Assembly: GCA_940671915.1 (NCBI GenBank)
Contig: CALNVZ010000649.1
Location: 2,680,472-2,744,471 of the forward strand
Reading direction: 5' to 3'
Source of the DNA: Paracentrotus lividus
Taxonomy: Eukaryota; Echinodermata; Echinoidea; Camarodonta; Echinidae
Length of the DNA stretch: 64,000 nt
The notes below the pieces were generated by a model, which saw only the letters and a list, made by a program, of their open reading frames with translations, had not been told where the DNA came from and did no database searches. Shown piece by piece: positions 45,793 through 58,214 of the stretch. Position numbers and translations under genes: made by a program. Numbering within the stretch: the first letter of the stretch is position 1; each line of letters begins with the position of its first letter.

Positions 45793-46850
45793 AATGGCCG
45801 TATGACATTTCAGCTATTGTACTGATTGATAAGGTAATATCTATTAAAAATACCGAGCAAAAAAATAATAATAAAAAAAATATTTTGATCAAAATAATAA
45901 ATACACATTAAAAACTCATTAGATTTGTATTACGCAGCCAAAATGGCAACAGAATTCACTTATTTGAAAATAAAAGATCCTAAACAAGGTTTCATTTGCC
46001 CACCCCTATAGTAATATCTCCTGTTGGTCCTATAAATGATCGTTGAGATAATTGATAAGGTTTAAGAGCGCCATCTATCCTCCACCAGTAAAAAGAAAAA
46101 TTCCCTCACTAATATTTCCTGCAGGAAAATTTTCATGACCAGTGCCCTGTAACATAAGGACATACGAATGATAAAAAGTGACGATTGATTTTTTTTTCTC
46201 GGTAGCCTGATCAAGGACAAGATGCTCCAAAGTTGATGATCTTAATACTAATCTTAATCATATCCCAATCCTAATACATGACTGTACCTGCATTCCAAAT
46301 GAGGCTATAGATAAAATCAATATAACTTTTTATTGATCACGCGTGTTTATGTTACAGGGAACAGGTCGTGAAATTTTAATATAGTACAATATTAATCGAA
46401 ATGATTGTGGGAACTTGTATATTTGAGGGAGCGCAGTAGTCGACAAGAAAACTGTTCTTTAAATGGCAAAATATTGATTGAAAGGGTAGTTTAAGAACAG
46501 AAATCATTGCTTAATAACGTAATAAGATAAAGTTCCTGTAATACATTATTATCGTTTGGCGAGAGAGTGAAGTTACTATTACACATTTTGTATCGTATAT
46601 TTGAAACATTATTTTAATCAAATTTACTTGAGGTAGACACAAGTAATATGATCATTGCCTAAATCCAAATTATGATTGTTGAACATAATATTCAGGACCT
46701 AGCAAACTATTTTACAAAGATTTTTCATCGATCATTATGAGGCATGGACAGAAGCTAGAAGCGTACCAACAGAGTAGAAAATTATTTCAATTTGATCGTT
46801 GTGGTCTTAGGGTTGAAACTAGATTATTTCCACCACAAGAAACCTATCCG
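45793..46850. other. AT-rich DNA without recognised features
   Basis: I find no exon or bounded element. The stretch is ordinary AT-rich intergenic sequence. Confidence 0.45.
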
Positions 46851-47124
46851 AAAACAATTTGTGTGTGTGTGTGCGTATGGTGTCCACAAGCAACTGTAAA
46901 GGGGCTGTCCCACTGGAGGCGACAACTGGCGATCTTGTTGTTATGAGTGTGGTAGCAAGTTGTTGTAGCCTTCGACGTGCAACTCCCTACGATGGATTTT
47001 GTAGAAAATTCGTGCAGCGGAGGTACCTTGCAGGTGCAATGCATTTACGACGTACAGGAGGTTTTTACAATACCCTTACTATAGAAACGCAGGAATCGCA
47101 GAAGTTGACCAAGGACCTGTGCGT

Positions 47125-47353
47125 GCATTGTACATCGTATCAGGACATCTCCCCTGGAGGACAACTCCCCCGGAGGACAACTCCCCTGGAGGACAACTCC
47201 CCCGGAGGACAACTCCCCTGGAGGACGACTCCCCGGAGGACAACTCCCCCGCAGCACAACTACCCCTCAGGATAAGTCCCCCGGAGGACAACTCAACCAT
47301 TCCGGATAACAGATCCACATGCACTCGTTAATTTTTGCTCCATTTGCGATTTT

Positions 47354-47402
<49 letters not shown>

Positions 47403-49135
47403 CTAACCGAAATAGCCATTCATGGAAATACGAAATCTTTGGTAATTTTTGTTTTTTCCGGCGAAGGGTGTTAAAGTTTGGCAGCTATAGAGGCATACTG
47501 CTATTGGAACCGAATTTTATCGTCAAAAGAGAGAGAGAGAGATATCAACGTTAATCTTAAATCTCCATAGGAAGATTATCTGATTAGATTTTAGAGTATG
47601 TAGGTCAATGGTCAGGCCCGTAACTAGAATTTTTGCGGGTGTTCGAAATCTGAAAAAAAAATGAACCTTTTGAAGGGATGATTCTTGAGCGCAAAGCGCG
47701 AGCCGAAATTTTTGACTAAAAATGACCCGAAGCAGTATATTTTTACTTTTATGGTTCTATTTTTGTTGTTGTTATTCTTTTACAAATGGTGACGATTATC
47801 TTTCTTTTAGCCAAAAAAAAAAAGAAGAAAAAAAAAAAGGGATTTTCAAGCGCGAATCGTCAAGTGGAAAATTTTATATCACACCTCTTCAATTATACAA
47901 AAATACATGTACATAATTTGATACAAGTGTTTCGTTTCGTTTTGTTTTGGCTTGTTTCAGCAAATGTTTTAGAATTATAAATGTTTTCATCGGATAAGTT
48001 GACGGAAATACTGAAAAATAGGTTGATATACCAAGATGTTTTAATTTTCATCTACTTCTGGAGATATTTCATACCAACACTAGTTGCAATAACACCCTCT
48101 TATGATAGCGATGACACGGCATGAATGCAAAGCTGTGCAAGTGTATACTTATGAACATACACCGTTCAGATATAACAATAATAGTCTGTAAAATCTTAAA
48201 CCCAATGACAATGATTGTATTACATTATTCCTTGAAAAATGACAAACAAGTGATGATGTTGGAATTGAGTTTTGTGAATGTCTTTTTTGATAAATAAAAC
48301 TTGTGTTCTCGTTTAAACTTTTGCGCCCATTCTAATTTGTTTAGGGTGTGATTAATTATTAATTAAAGCTTAATTATCGTGGCTCACCCCCCCCCCCTTG
48401 CTGAAGACGGCTAGAGATATGTAGGCCAACTCGCCCTTCGTGCTCTTTTCTACTCCTGTAGCTTCATATTTAAGTTCCCCATTTAGCATCCTTCCCCTTT
48501 TACAACATTTCTTTTATTTCTTGCATTTTCATTAATTTTCCTTTGCTGAGGGTCACATTTCGTTGGGGGTACCTCTGAATCTGCCAAACCTAACAACCTT
48601 TTGAGGGAAGGAGTAGCCATTCATAGATGGGAAGGGGTGGTTCCAATGGATGATTAGCAATTAAACAACCATTTCCATCCTCGCTTGTCATTACAGAAAG
48701 GTTACTCCATGCGAAAAGTAATGTAATAATTGTAACAGAAAGAAAAACCAAGGGCTTGGCATAAAATCAATAGTAATTATAAAGCATTTAAAGTTAGGGG
48801 AGATGTCATCCGGGGAGTTGTCCTTGGGGGGACCTATCCTCCGGGGGAGATGTCCTCCGGGGGAGTTGTCCTCCAGGGGAGTTGTCCTGCGGGGGAGTTG
48901 TCCTCCGGGGGAGCTGTCCTCAGGGGGTGTTGTCCTCCGGGGGAGTTGTCCCTGGGGGAAGCTGTCCTCCGGGGGACTCGTCCTTGGGGGACCTGTCCTC
49001 CGGGGGAGATGTCCTGCGGGGGACCTGTCCTCCGGGGGAGCTGTCCTCCGGGGGAGCTGTCCTCCGGGAGTTGTCCCCGGGGGAGATGTCCTCCGGGGGA
49101 GATGTCCTAGAACCATTGTACATGCATGCAACGCA
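47125..49135. repeat. Fold-back structure with 18-bp minisatellite arms
   Basis: The left arm (about 47150-47310) repeats CCCCCGGAGGACAACT. The right arm (about 48795-49115) repeats its complement, GTTGTCCTCCGGGGGA, in about 18 units. Outside each arm the phrases GCATTGTACA...AGGACATCTCCCC correspond in inverted orientation. The centre (47320-48780) has a T run of about 46 and AT-rich DNA. Confidence 0.75.
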
Positions 49136-49483
49136 GTCTACGTTGATGGCACGTGCCCCGTAGCGCTAGCCTATACGACGAGTTGTGACCGCCGCATTAA
49201 ATGGGTGTTTATTACAAGATTGTCTTATAAGTGTAGTAAGTTCTTTTGTGTTGTTGTTCTCACTTTCTATTCATTTTAGGTCTATTTATTTTGTAATAAA
49301 TCATTGATATAAAACTATTCATGATTCTTGAGAGCTTTGTGTGAGGGTCTGCTGCTTAGTGTCTGTGTAATTCTCAATATTCATTCTCCTTCTTCCATTC
49401 ACTGTACATTATGTACAATCTGAACTGTAGATCTTATTAACATGTTTCCTTTTTCTTTACATGTAGCTCTCCCTTCATCTTCT

Positions 49484-49484
<1 letters not shown>

Positions 49485-49519
<35 letters not shown>

Positions 49520-49535
49520 TCTCTCTCTCTCTCTC
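49485..49535 (+). repeat. GT/CT microsatellite
   Basis: (GT)n of about 28 bases is followed by (CT)n of about 16 bases. Confidence 0.95.
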
Positions 49536-49659
49536 AATTTGAATGTTGATATCACCGAAGTTATTTCATAAAGGATATCATAAACTGTGTGCAAATGTGA
49601 TTTGTATCAGGGGCCGTCTAGTTTTTCAAGCGGGGGGGGGGTTGAGGGATGAAAAAAAA

Positions 49660-50260
49660 AATCTTGCGAGCGGAGCGAGCAAACGAGCGCGGCAGCGAGT
49701 TTTAGACAATCCCGATTTATAGGCCTATACTGACCTTAAAACGAGGAATTAATTAAACAATTTAGAGTTGGAGTTATTTTGTGCATTATGATAGGCAGCG
49801 AGCGCGAAGCGCGAGCCGAAAATTTTGGGTTATAAAAGATATATGGAATAAATAAAGGGGCACTTTTTTAGTATTAATTAATTGTCAAAAGATAATTGTG
49901 TATTGTAGACCCTATAAGTATCTGCGAGCGCGAAGCGCGAGCTGAAAATTTGAGCTCAAAATTGAAGTTATTGTGCATTATGATTTAGTATCCAGCGAGC
50001 GCGAAGCGCGAGCCGAAAATATTGGGTTTTAAAAGATATATGGAATAAATAAAGGGGCACTTTCTAGTATAATTAATTTTTTTTAGATAATTGTGATGTA
50101 GACCCTATTAAGTATCTGCGAGCGCGAAGCGCGAGCCGAAAAATTTTGAGCTCAAAATTTGAGTTATTTGTGCATTATAATTTAGTATCCGCCGAGCGCG
50201 AAGCGCGAGCCGAAAATATTGGGTTTTTAAAAGATATATGGAATTAATAAACAGGCACTT
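49660..50260 (+). repeat. Two-part tandem repeat with GCGAGCGCGAAGCGCGAGC
   Basis: The core occurs at about 49801, 49924, 49995, 50118 and 50191. Spacings alternate at about 123 and 72 bp, giving a 194-196-bp higher-order unit. After odd cores the sequence is GGGTTTTAAAAGATATATGG-like; after even cores it is TTTGAGCTCAAAATT-like. It follows CAGGGGCCGTCTAG (about 49611), a probable element end. Confidence 0.82.
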
Positions 50261-50685
50261 TATAGTGCTTTCTATTTGTTCGCCCACCCTCCTCTCCTCC
50301 CCCCAAAAAGAAATAATAATAACAATGATGATGATAATGATAAAATAAAATAATACATAAATAAAAATAAATAAATTACAAGTAATAAAAAAAAGATAAG
50401 ATAAAAAAAAAATGGTCCCCGGATTTTTTTTTTGGGGGGGGGGGTATTGATTACTGCACTACTCGGTAATCCCTGTGAACGTCTATGAGTTAAGATTGCT
50501 GCATCCAACTAGACTAGATGAGGAACATGATTAGGATAGCACTGGAGGGGGGGGGTGTGACCATATATGATATTGTCCAATGCTGTGCTGAGACAGGATG
50601 CTTCTTTAGGGACATATATGTGAGTCTGGACATTATGATGGCATTTTCTCATGCACATAATTCTTGTTACTAGGCAGCACCGCCC

Positions 50686-50897
50686 AAGGGGGGGGGAGGG
50701 AACCCCCCCCCCCGTAGATCCACCACTGCCTTCTCTTTCTTTCTTTTTCTTCCTTTCTCTCCCTCTTTGCTCCTCTCTCCCTCTTTCCTTCTTTCTCCTT
50801 TCTCCTCCTTTTTTTTTTTTTTTTTTTTTTTGCATCCCAAGGGGGGGGGGGGGGTTGAACCCCCAAAACCCCCCCCCCCCGTAGATCCGCCACTGTG
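50686..50897 (-). repeat. Two nested G/C-tract element ends
   Basis: CCCGTAGATCCACCACTG (ending about 50729) and CCCGTAGATCCGCCACTG (ending about 50896) are two copies of the same terminus. They are separated by CT-rich and T-run sequence. They look like nested or tandem hAT-like ends. Confidence 0.55.
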
Positions 50898-50899
50898 TA

Positions 50900-52200
50900 T
50901 TTTTAAGCTAACATGTTTTAAAGCTAACACTACTTTCAGTTTGGTTTTTAATTTGTTTGGTAATAACCAATATTTTAGTCTAAAATACCAACTTTGCAAA
51001 GCCTGTTTGATTGTAATTCAATCAGCCAAACTCAGTTAAACAAAAACACTTGAGCCCAAAATTGTGCACTTCAGAACTATTAAATCTTTGTACAATGTAC
51101 ACTGTACCACCCTACATGTGATATGAACTTGCTCAGTAAAATAAAACGGGTAGATTATACTAATGTATGAAGTGAAGTGCGGATGTTATACTACAGTGTG
51201 TCCCAGATAACAGCAAACCAGATGACGGCATGAATTTCTGTCTCATAAATAATTTTCTTTTATGAGATATGCGTATGGAAAGCTCGCATCTTTTGATTTA
51301 TTTGATGCATAACATTTTGTAGTTTCCATATTTCTTGCATGATTGAATTAACACAATCGAAAGTGGTCATGTGTTACCAGGCTTGTATTTGCACAAACAG
51401 ATCTTGCTTTTAGAGTACTAGATTTTGTACATGTACAGTACAAAAATGTACTGGTATGTATAGTTGACATAATTCTTTGGGAAAAGAAACACATCATATA
51501 CACCAGTTGAAGACATTTATGTTTTCATATTAAATGATACCTCGTGTATTAACCAAGGAAAAACTTCAGACTTTGCCATTGTACTGTTCAATCTGAAATC
51601 AAGGTGCTGGATCTATAGTACACAATGTACACGTATGTATTGTGCTTTACGTTTTCTCTCCCCCCCCCCTTTTTTTTTGGTGGAATTCCATCTCCTTTTA
51701 AATGTTGACTTTAAAACCTGTTACAGTCATTATTCAAGCTCTTTTTTATTAGAGAAAATAATGTTGTAGTCATGAGATTGCATTGTGAAATGTGTATTAC
51801 AATTCCCCTTAGAATGTTTATAGATGTGCTGTAAACTTTTAGAATCACCTAAATGATTAGAAATTAAATCAATTCTGCCAAGAGACACATGAACTCTTCA
51901 CATAGAAATTTTGTGCATTTATGGGACAGTGGATCTTTTCACTAAAAGTTTGGTAATTAAAACACATTTAAATTACGATTAAAAAAAAATAATTCCACAA
52001 CAAGAGACTCCCTTTATATGAACCAGCATCCTTGTATAGCACCACCTCAAGTCCTCAACTATTCAAATCAGCCCTGGTTCCTAACCCATAATGCAACATT
52101 CTGAGCAGTGTACATTTGGTTGTGTACTATGATTGTGTGAGAAGGGTAGCGAGAGAGCGAAAGATGTCTATAAATACTGTATTAAAAAATCAATATATGT
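50900..52200. other. AT-rich DNA upstream of the LINE tail
   Basis: No supported gene or bounded element was found. It contains a short CT/T run near 51657-51678. Confidence 0.45.
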
Positions 52201-52439
52201 AATGCTCTATACATATACATTTAATAATAATAATAATAATAAATAAATTACATTTATATAACGCTTAATACAACAGTTTCTAAGCGCTTTACAATCATGA
52301 CAATGGGATATTTATAGGATAATCTTAATAAAGAACATTAACAAAGATACATTATATAAAAATTCTTCACTAGCGGATAACACAATAAACATGAAGCATG
52401 ACAATGAAGGTGAATATACAACTATTTACAGTACAATAA

Positions 52440-54540
52440 TTACAAAGGATTATTAAACAAGAAAGACTTTAGTGTAGACTTGAAGGCGTCACAGGAAGGG
52501 GCATCCCGTACTTCAACAGGGAGTCTGTTCCATAATCTTGGAGCAGCTACGCAGAAAGCGCGATCTCCGTATCTTGTGCGAGTTCGAGGACCTGGTGAAA
52601 ACTGTAAATGTGCAGTAGATGAAGATCGGAGTCGCATAGATGATGCAGGAGTCTTGGGAGTCAGCAGATCAACAAGGTACGGAGGAGCTAGTCCATGTTT
52701 GGCTTTATACGTGAGAAGGAGGATTTTGAAGATAATTCGCTGAGAAACTGGGAGCCAGTGTAAAGATCGGATAACAGGGGCAATATGATCGTGTTTTCTA
52801 GTTCGGGATATTAACCTAGCAGCAGTGTTCTGAACACGTTGAAGGGGAAGAATGTATGAGTCCGGTAAACCAATGAGCAAACTGTTGCAGTAATCAAGGT
52901 GAGAAGAAACAAATGCGTGGACAAGCTGTTCCGTAGCAGTATTGGTCCGATACTTTCTGATTTTGCCTATCTTAGCAACGCTAAATGATGCTGCTCGACA
53001 TTTACCGCGAATGTGGTCTTTCATGGTGAGATTCCGATCCAGAACTGCTCCGAGGTTTCGCACAGCAGCCGCACCGCTACTGCAAGTATCATCACCCAGC
53101 TGCAGATCTGGAAGACTTTGTGCATCTCGGAATTTAGACGAGATGTGAATTACTTCAGTCTTGGAGGAGTTCAGTTTGAGATCGTTCTTCAATGACCACA
53201 CTCTGATAGCTGCGATACATTCCTGTAGCCTTTCAAGTCCATTTATCTGATCGATCGGTCTTATGACGGCGTACAGTTGAGTGTCATCAGCGCACATCGG
53301 AATGCCCGAGTAAGATGATCACTTTGGCGAGGGGACCAGTGTAGAGGATATATGCGAGAGGGCCAATGACTGATCCCTGGGGAATACCTTGAGGGAGTGG
53401 AAATGATTTTGAGATACCGTCATTTACAACAAACTTCTGGCTGCGACCATCCAAGTACGATGTTAGCCACTGTAGTGCAAGACCATTGATGCCGTACTCA
53501 CCTTCAAGGATATCTATCAAAATCTCGTGGTCGATTGTATCAAATGCTGCGCTATAGTCAAGTAGGACCAGTATTGCCTCATGTCCCTTGTCGACAGCTA
53601 ATAGGAGGTCGTTAACAACCTTCAGCAGCACTGTTTCTGTAGAATAACCCGAGCGATAAGCGGACTGCATCTCAGCAAACAAACTGTTCCTCTCGAGATA
53701 GGCCTTCAGCTGGAAACTAGCAATTCTTTCGAGTACTTTCGCTAGAAATGACATGTTTGCGATAGGCCTATAGTTCCGGAAGTCATTGCAATCAAGTCGG
53801 GGCTTCTTGAGTAAAGGCACGACATGGGTTACCTTCAAGCTATCGGGCACACTACCCGAGATTAACGAGTCATTGATGATGGAGGTAATGACGGGCAAGA
53901 GCTCATCCAGACAAGACTTAACGAGCCACGTAGGAACCGGATCCAGCTGACAAGACTTAGATGCCATCGCACAGATCACCTTCCTTACTTGAACTTCAGA
54001 CACTGGCTCAAAAGATGAAAATTCATGATTGCACAAACTCAAGTTCTGACGTAGACGAGGTGAAACGTTGATATCCGAGAGAATATGCTTAATTTTCTCC
54101 TGAAAGAACTCGCCGAAGTCGTTTGCCAAGGCCTCAGCTGAGTCGTGCTCCGGGAAAACGCGAACCGGTGAAGGACAGGACAGTTCTTGGACAAAGTTGA
54201 AGAGCTGTTTAGTGTCACATTCGTCCACTTTAGCAGACAAATACTGAGATTTCGATTTCATTAGAGTCTCGTTGTACGACTTGCAGACATGTTGATAAAT
54301 CTGCTTATGTACCTCAAGGCCAGACTTCATCATCATCCGCTCAGCACGGCGTTTCTCTCTCTTAGCCAATCTAACCGAGTTAGTGTACCACGGAGCTTGT
54401 GGCCTTAGCGAAACAATGGATGTCTGAATGGGTGCATGCTTGTCTAAGAGTTCCTGTAGCACATGATTATAGCGCTCAATTACCTCAGAACAGCGTGGCA
54501 GTAGCGGGGATGTCAGCGAAGATGCCACGATATCAGTCAA
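52440..54540 (-). pseudogene. LINE reverse transcriptase
   Basis: Motifs in order are NYRPIANMSFLAKVLER, SAYRSGYSTETVLLKV, VLLDYSAAFDTIDHEIL (motif A), PQGIPQGSVIGP and, after a frameshift near 53295, CADDTQLY (motif C). The tail has LHWLPVSQRIIFKILLLTYK and APRLWNRLPVEVR. Motif C reads Cys-Ala-Asp-Asp, not the usual Tyr/Phe, a one-base change. Confidence 0.88.
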
Positions 54541-55245
54541 TGTTGATGTTCCGCATCTTCCTACATTTGATACGTTTCTTAGTAGCTACAGGTCGTTCCA
54601 AGCTTAGCGAACATAATGTAGCATCGTGATCAGAGGGGAGTCCTTTGATGGTTTCAATATGAGGAACTAGTTCATCGACCCTTCTGGATATCAATAGGTC
54701 AAGAGTATGTCCCGCCCGATGTGTAGCTTCCAAGACGTGCTGATGGAACCCGGCATCGTCCAAAGCATTGACGAATGCTGCTGCATCTTTGTCTCTGCAG
54801 TCGTCCACGTGAATGTTGAAGTCGCCAACCAAAATTGGGCAGTTTTCAACAACGGCAACAGACTCCATCAAACTGCAGAATTCCTTGAAAAACAGAGTGA
54901 AAGTTAGTTTGTTTTTCAGTGATGGAGGTGGTCTGTAGATCGCATAGACGCGGATCACCGATGTATCACTGATACGAACAGTAATAAGGTCCATCAATTC
55001 GAACGACTCATAGTCACTAGAGGGGTGCAGGGTGACTCGGATAGAAGAGCGATGGATCACACATATACCACCACCAGAACTACACGTGGTTTGTGTATTA
55101 TATCTAAGTTCGGTAGAGTGGCCTTGATGTCAGCAATGGTGTGGTTGTCTCGATGATCACCCCTGAGCCAAGACTCAGTCACTATTAGTATGTCGAAATT
55201 ATTTTCCAAGATAAGATCACTGACGTTAGTCGACTTGTTATTCAT
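54533..55245 (-). pseudogene. LINE APE endonuclease
   Basis: It contains FDILIVTESWLRGDH, then (after a frameshift near 55065) VYAIYRPP, GDFNIHVDD and LPSDHDA. These are the expected Glu, Asp-Phe-Asn and Ser-Asp-His active-site motifs. The domain is conserved apart from the frame break. Confidence 0.85.
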
Positions 55246-55282
55246 AGATCTTGCATTCCAGTGGCCTATCCGTACTTTGGAA

Positions 55283-55618
55283 TCAGTCGCGATACCAAAA
55301 GATAAGGTTTTTGATATCTCGCAGACGGGTTCTGTTTCGAGACTGAAGGCAGTTGGGTCGCATTGAAGTAAGAGTAGGGATGTTGAACTTTCGCCTCATT
55401 TTACCACCACGATAGCCTCTCTTTGTACATCGAGCAATGCCCAAGTCCTTGAATAAGCCCCATTCTTCGGCAGTGAATGGCATTGATTGACAGTCATTGT
55501 CAGGTTTTAATCCGAACAACTCATCGCGAGAGTAAGTCTGACGAACCATTGTGAACATATACGGGAGGAGAAATACGGCGAGCATAGTACATGAAAACGC
55601 TGCACATAATATGTTCAC
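55283..55618 (-). pseudogene. LINE N-terminal region
   Basis: It encodes MVRQTYSRDELFGLKPDNDC and a basic RGYRGGKMRRKF segment of the kind found just before the endonuclease in CR1/L2-like ORFs. The frame shifts by one before KVRIGHWNARSMNN. Confidence 0.7.
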
Positions 55619-55949
55619 ATTATGATGCCAAATAAATCTATAATATTTATTGAACTATTATAACAATATATTGGTGGAATATGATTGTATACTCAGCCAC
55701 TTGTTAAAAATTGGAGGGTACACCTCCACCACCCCTCCCCGATCTAAATCTCTGATCATATTGGTCGTGTTCAATATTTATTCCACCTGCATTTCTCATT
55801 GGTATAATCAACCTCTAACCGAACAGCAGCTGCCGTGTTAATGATTCGTGCAAATCAATGTTTATCAACTGGTATAGTATAAAGAGAGGTCATCAATGAA
55901 TAACAAACGAAATTTTACAATTGTAAAACTTTGCGACCATGCAAGAATA

Positions 55950-56270
55950 AATGCGTTTGTTCTTGGCTATTGTTCCAAAGACCTCCCGAATGTTCGTTTG
56001 CCCGAAAATGAAATAAGGTTCTTATTTTTGTTGCAATAGTCCGAAGGTTCGTTGTTCCAAAAATGGAACAGGGCTCGTTATTCTGAAGATTCGTTGGTCT
56101 GATATTGAAATAGGGTTCATAAGTTCGAAAAAGGAATAGGGTTCGCAAAAATTATAAACACTATTTTATTTTCGGACCGTGAACGAACCTTCGGAATAAC
56201 GAACCTTTTCTAATTTCCATCTTCGGACTTACGAACCCTATTTCATTTTCGGTCCAATTAACCTTTTATT
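55950..56270. repeat. TTCGTTA/TTCGGAATAACGAACC repeat
   Basis: Short phrases of the type TTCGTTATTCTGAAGATTCG and AATAGGGTTCATAAGTTCG repeat in both orientations. A related copy is at 57380-57860. Confidence 0.65.
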
Positions 56271-56654
56271 GTTCTTTTTATTTATTAGTATTGCTTCATT
56301 TCAATTTTACAGGACCACTTGATTGAAATTATACGTTCAACAAAAAAGAAAAAAAGAAAAAAAGAAAACAAACAAACAACAAGGACGGTGATCGCAATAG
56401 CACACTTCAGTATTTTGCTTTTAAAAAAAGTACAAGTTGACATAGTTTGATGTTTATATTCAGTTTAATTTGTGTCGACTAATAATTTATGAACAATCAT
56501 GTGGGCGTTAATTGATATTCCAAATGCGCTTGTAAAACTTGTAAGTCACATTTTGCGTTAAACCAACGACATTTCACAAATATTTCAAAGAAAAGGCACA
56601 AATAGACATACGATTATAATAAAATTTGTAGTCTATAAATTTCATTATTTGACA

Positions 56655-56715
56655 TAGTAGATTAGGTCTATTGCTCTCTTAGAGAGCATATAGACCTAAT
56701 CTACTATGTCAAATA
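56655..56715. repeat. Short perfect palindrome
   Basis: ATAGTAGATTAGGTCTATTG-type sequence on the left is answered by the complement around AGACCTAATCTACTATGTCA. It folds about a centre near 56683 (CTCTTAGAGAG). Confidence 0.65.
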
Positions 56716-57379
56716 TTAGGCCTATTCTAATTTCTAGGATTTAACTATGATTTGAAGACATGACAAGTATGGGTAATACATAATAATGGTGCACCAGTAA
56801 TGTTATACAAAACTTATATTCCAAAGGTTCTTTAGTTTGAAGCCATGCTTTTTAACATGTCTCTTATTCTGTTTTTTCTTCAAATGCAACAAGATATTTA
56901 TGCCTAAGATTGTGCTTTAAATTTCAATTAATTTTGTAATACGTTGTTTTTAAGATTATATTTATATGATTGTTATGTTATTTTGTTTCCTGAAAGAACG
57001 GAATTAATAAATACTGAATTGAATTGAATTGAATTGAAAGTTATTCCGAATGAAATAAAATCAGAGACATCAAACCAAAGCACCTATTTGTCTCATAGCT
57101 CACTGTGCGCGTAGACCAAATCACTGTCACATAGCATAAAATCTTTTGTGGCCAATGGCTCTACAAGATTTCTTTTGCTATATTTAAACATTATGACAAC
57201 AATAAATGAGGTAAAACAAAGATTCCCCTCTGTCAAAGAAACTCAAAGAAATGGTTGGGCGAGAGAAAAGGAGGAAAATTGCAGCCAGGGTGGGAGAAAT
57301 TCAAAGTCAAGTGTGAGAACGGGAGTCTCTGTGAAATTGGCTTGGATTAATTATTATTTTAGCACTTGCTGCAATAACC

Positions 57380-57860
57380 AGAGGATTTTTATTCCGATGG
57401 TTCGTTATCCAAAATAAAATGAGATCCAATATTCCCAAAATGATTGAAGCTTCGTTAATTCGAAGGAAAAAAAAAATCGTTAATCCAAAATAGGAATATG
57501 CCTAGTTTTTAAATTTTCGGATTAACCAGGGGGTTATAACAACCCCTGGATTAACAAACCATATTTCATCTTGATCAGGGGAGCATTTCATCAAAGGACT
57601 TGTCGGACTTTTTATCCGACAAATTTGCTCTCAGCCAATCAGATGCAAGCATTTCAGTAGCTTATAACAGTTTGTCGGATAAAACGTCCGACAAGTCCTT
57701 TGATGAAATGCTCCCCTGATTAACGAACACTAATTCAAGTTCAGATTACCATGTTTACCACGGAACCTTATTTAATTTTCGGAGAAAGTAACCTTCGGAA
57801 TAACGAACTGAAAAAATAAAGGACCTTTGCAGTCCTTCGAATTCATCGAACCTTGGGAAT
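57380..57860. repeat. Second TTCGTTAATCCGAA repeat
   Basis: ATTCCGATGGTTCGTTATCC, CTTCGTTAATTCGAAGG and TTCGGAATAACGAAC phrases recur. A MITE (57576-57719) splits it. Confidence 0.65.
57576..57719. mobile_element. Inverted-repeat MITE, TCAGGGGAGCATTTCATC ends
   Basis: The left arm, starting TCAGGGGAGCATTTCATCAA, and its complement at the right pair over about 48 bp, through GACTTGTCGGAC and ATCCGACAAA. It is 144 bp and non-coding. The surrounding GATTAACGAAC phrase would be rejoined by its removal. Confidence 0.85.
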
Positions 57861-58214
57861 GATATGCGTAATTCAGACATGTGCTTCACGCATTTGAGTT
57901 ACTCATAAATCATCAATAAAATAAAACGCACGGCATCATATACCCCTTTATAGATTCAACAATGTAATTAAAACAAATCATTTTTTTTTTCATTCAAAGT
58001 TGGTATAGCCCTACTCAACACTTAGTGTTTAGATATATTTCTTAAATTTTGCAACTGTTTTGCAACAATTGGGATAAAATCTTATTTAGCACAGTTTTTT
58101 TTAACATGACGTACATACTCAGCAAATTCAAAATTTTGCGCAATAGCCTTTACCCAACTCAACCTTGTGTTAACTGTTAAACACTTTTTTTTATTGCACT
58201 TCAATGTCTTTATA

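Larger units (their letters stand above)
52210..55620 (-). mobile_element. CR1/L2-like LINE, frameshifted
   Basis: On the minus strand the order is a basic N-terminal region (55618-55283), APE-type endonuclease (55245-54533), reverse transcriptase (54540-52440) and a 3' tail. The tail has TGTAAAGCGCTTAGAAACTG, GCGTTATATAAATG and an ATT-like repeat (about 52300-52215). The tail and protein motifs fit the CR1/L2 group. The reading frame breaks near 55280, 55065 and 53295, and I see no complete frame, so this copy is inactive. The 5' limit is uncertain. Confidence 0.88.

Noticed and set aside
47045..47331. Second proline-rich coding region
   Set aside because: It is the other arm of the same 18-bp minisatellite.
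48691..49279. Collagen-like or proline-rich protein (PPED/GGQLPRRT repeats)
   Set aside because: The repeats are an 18-bp minisatellite that is open in several frames on both strands.
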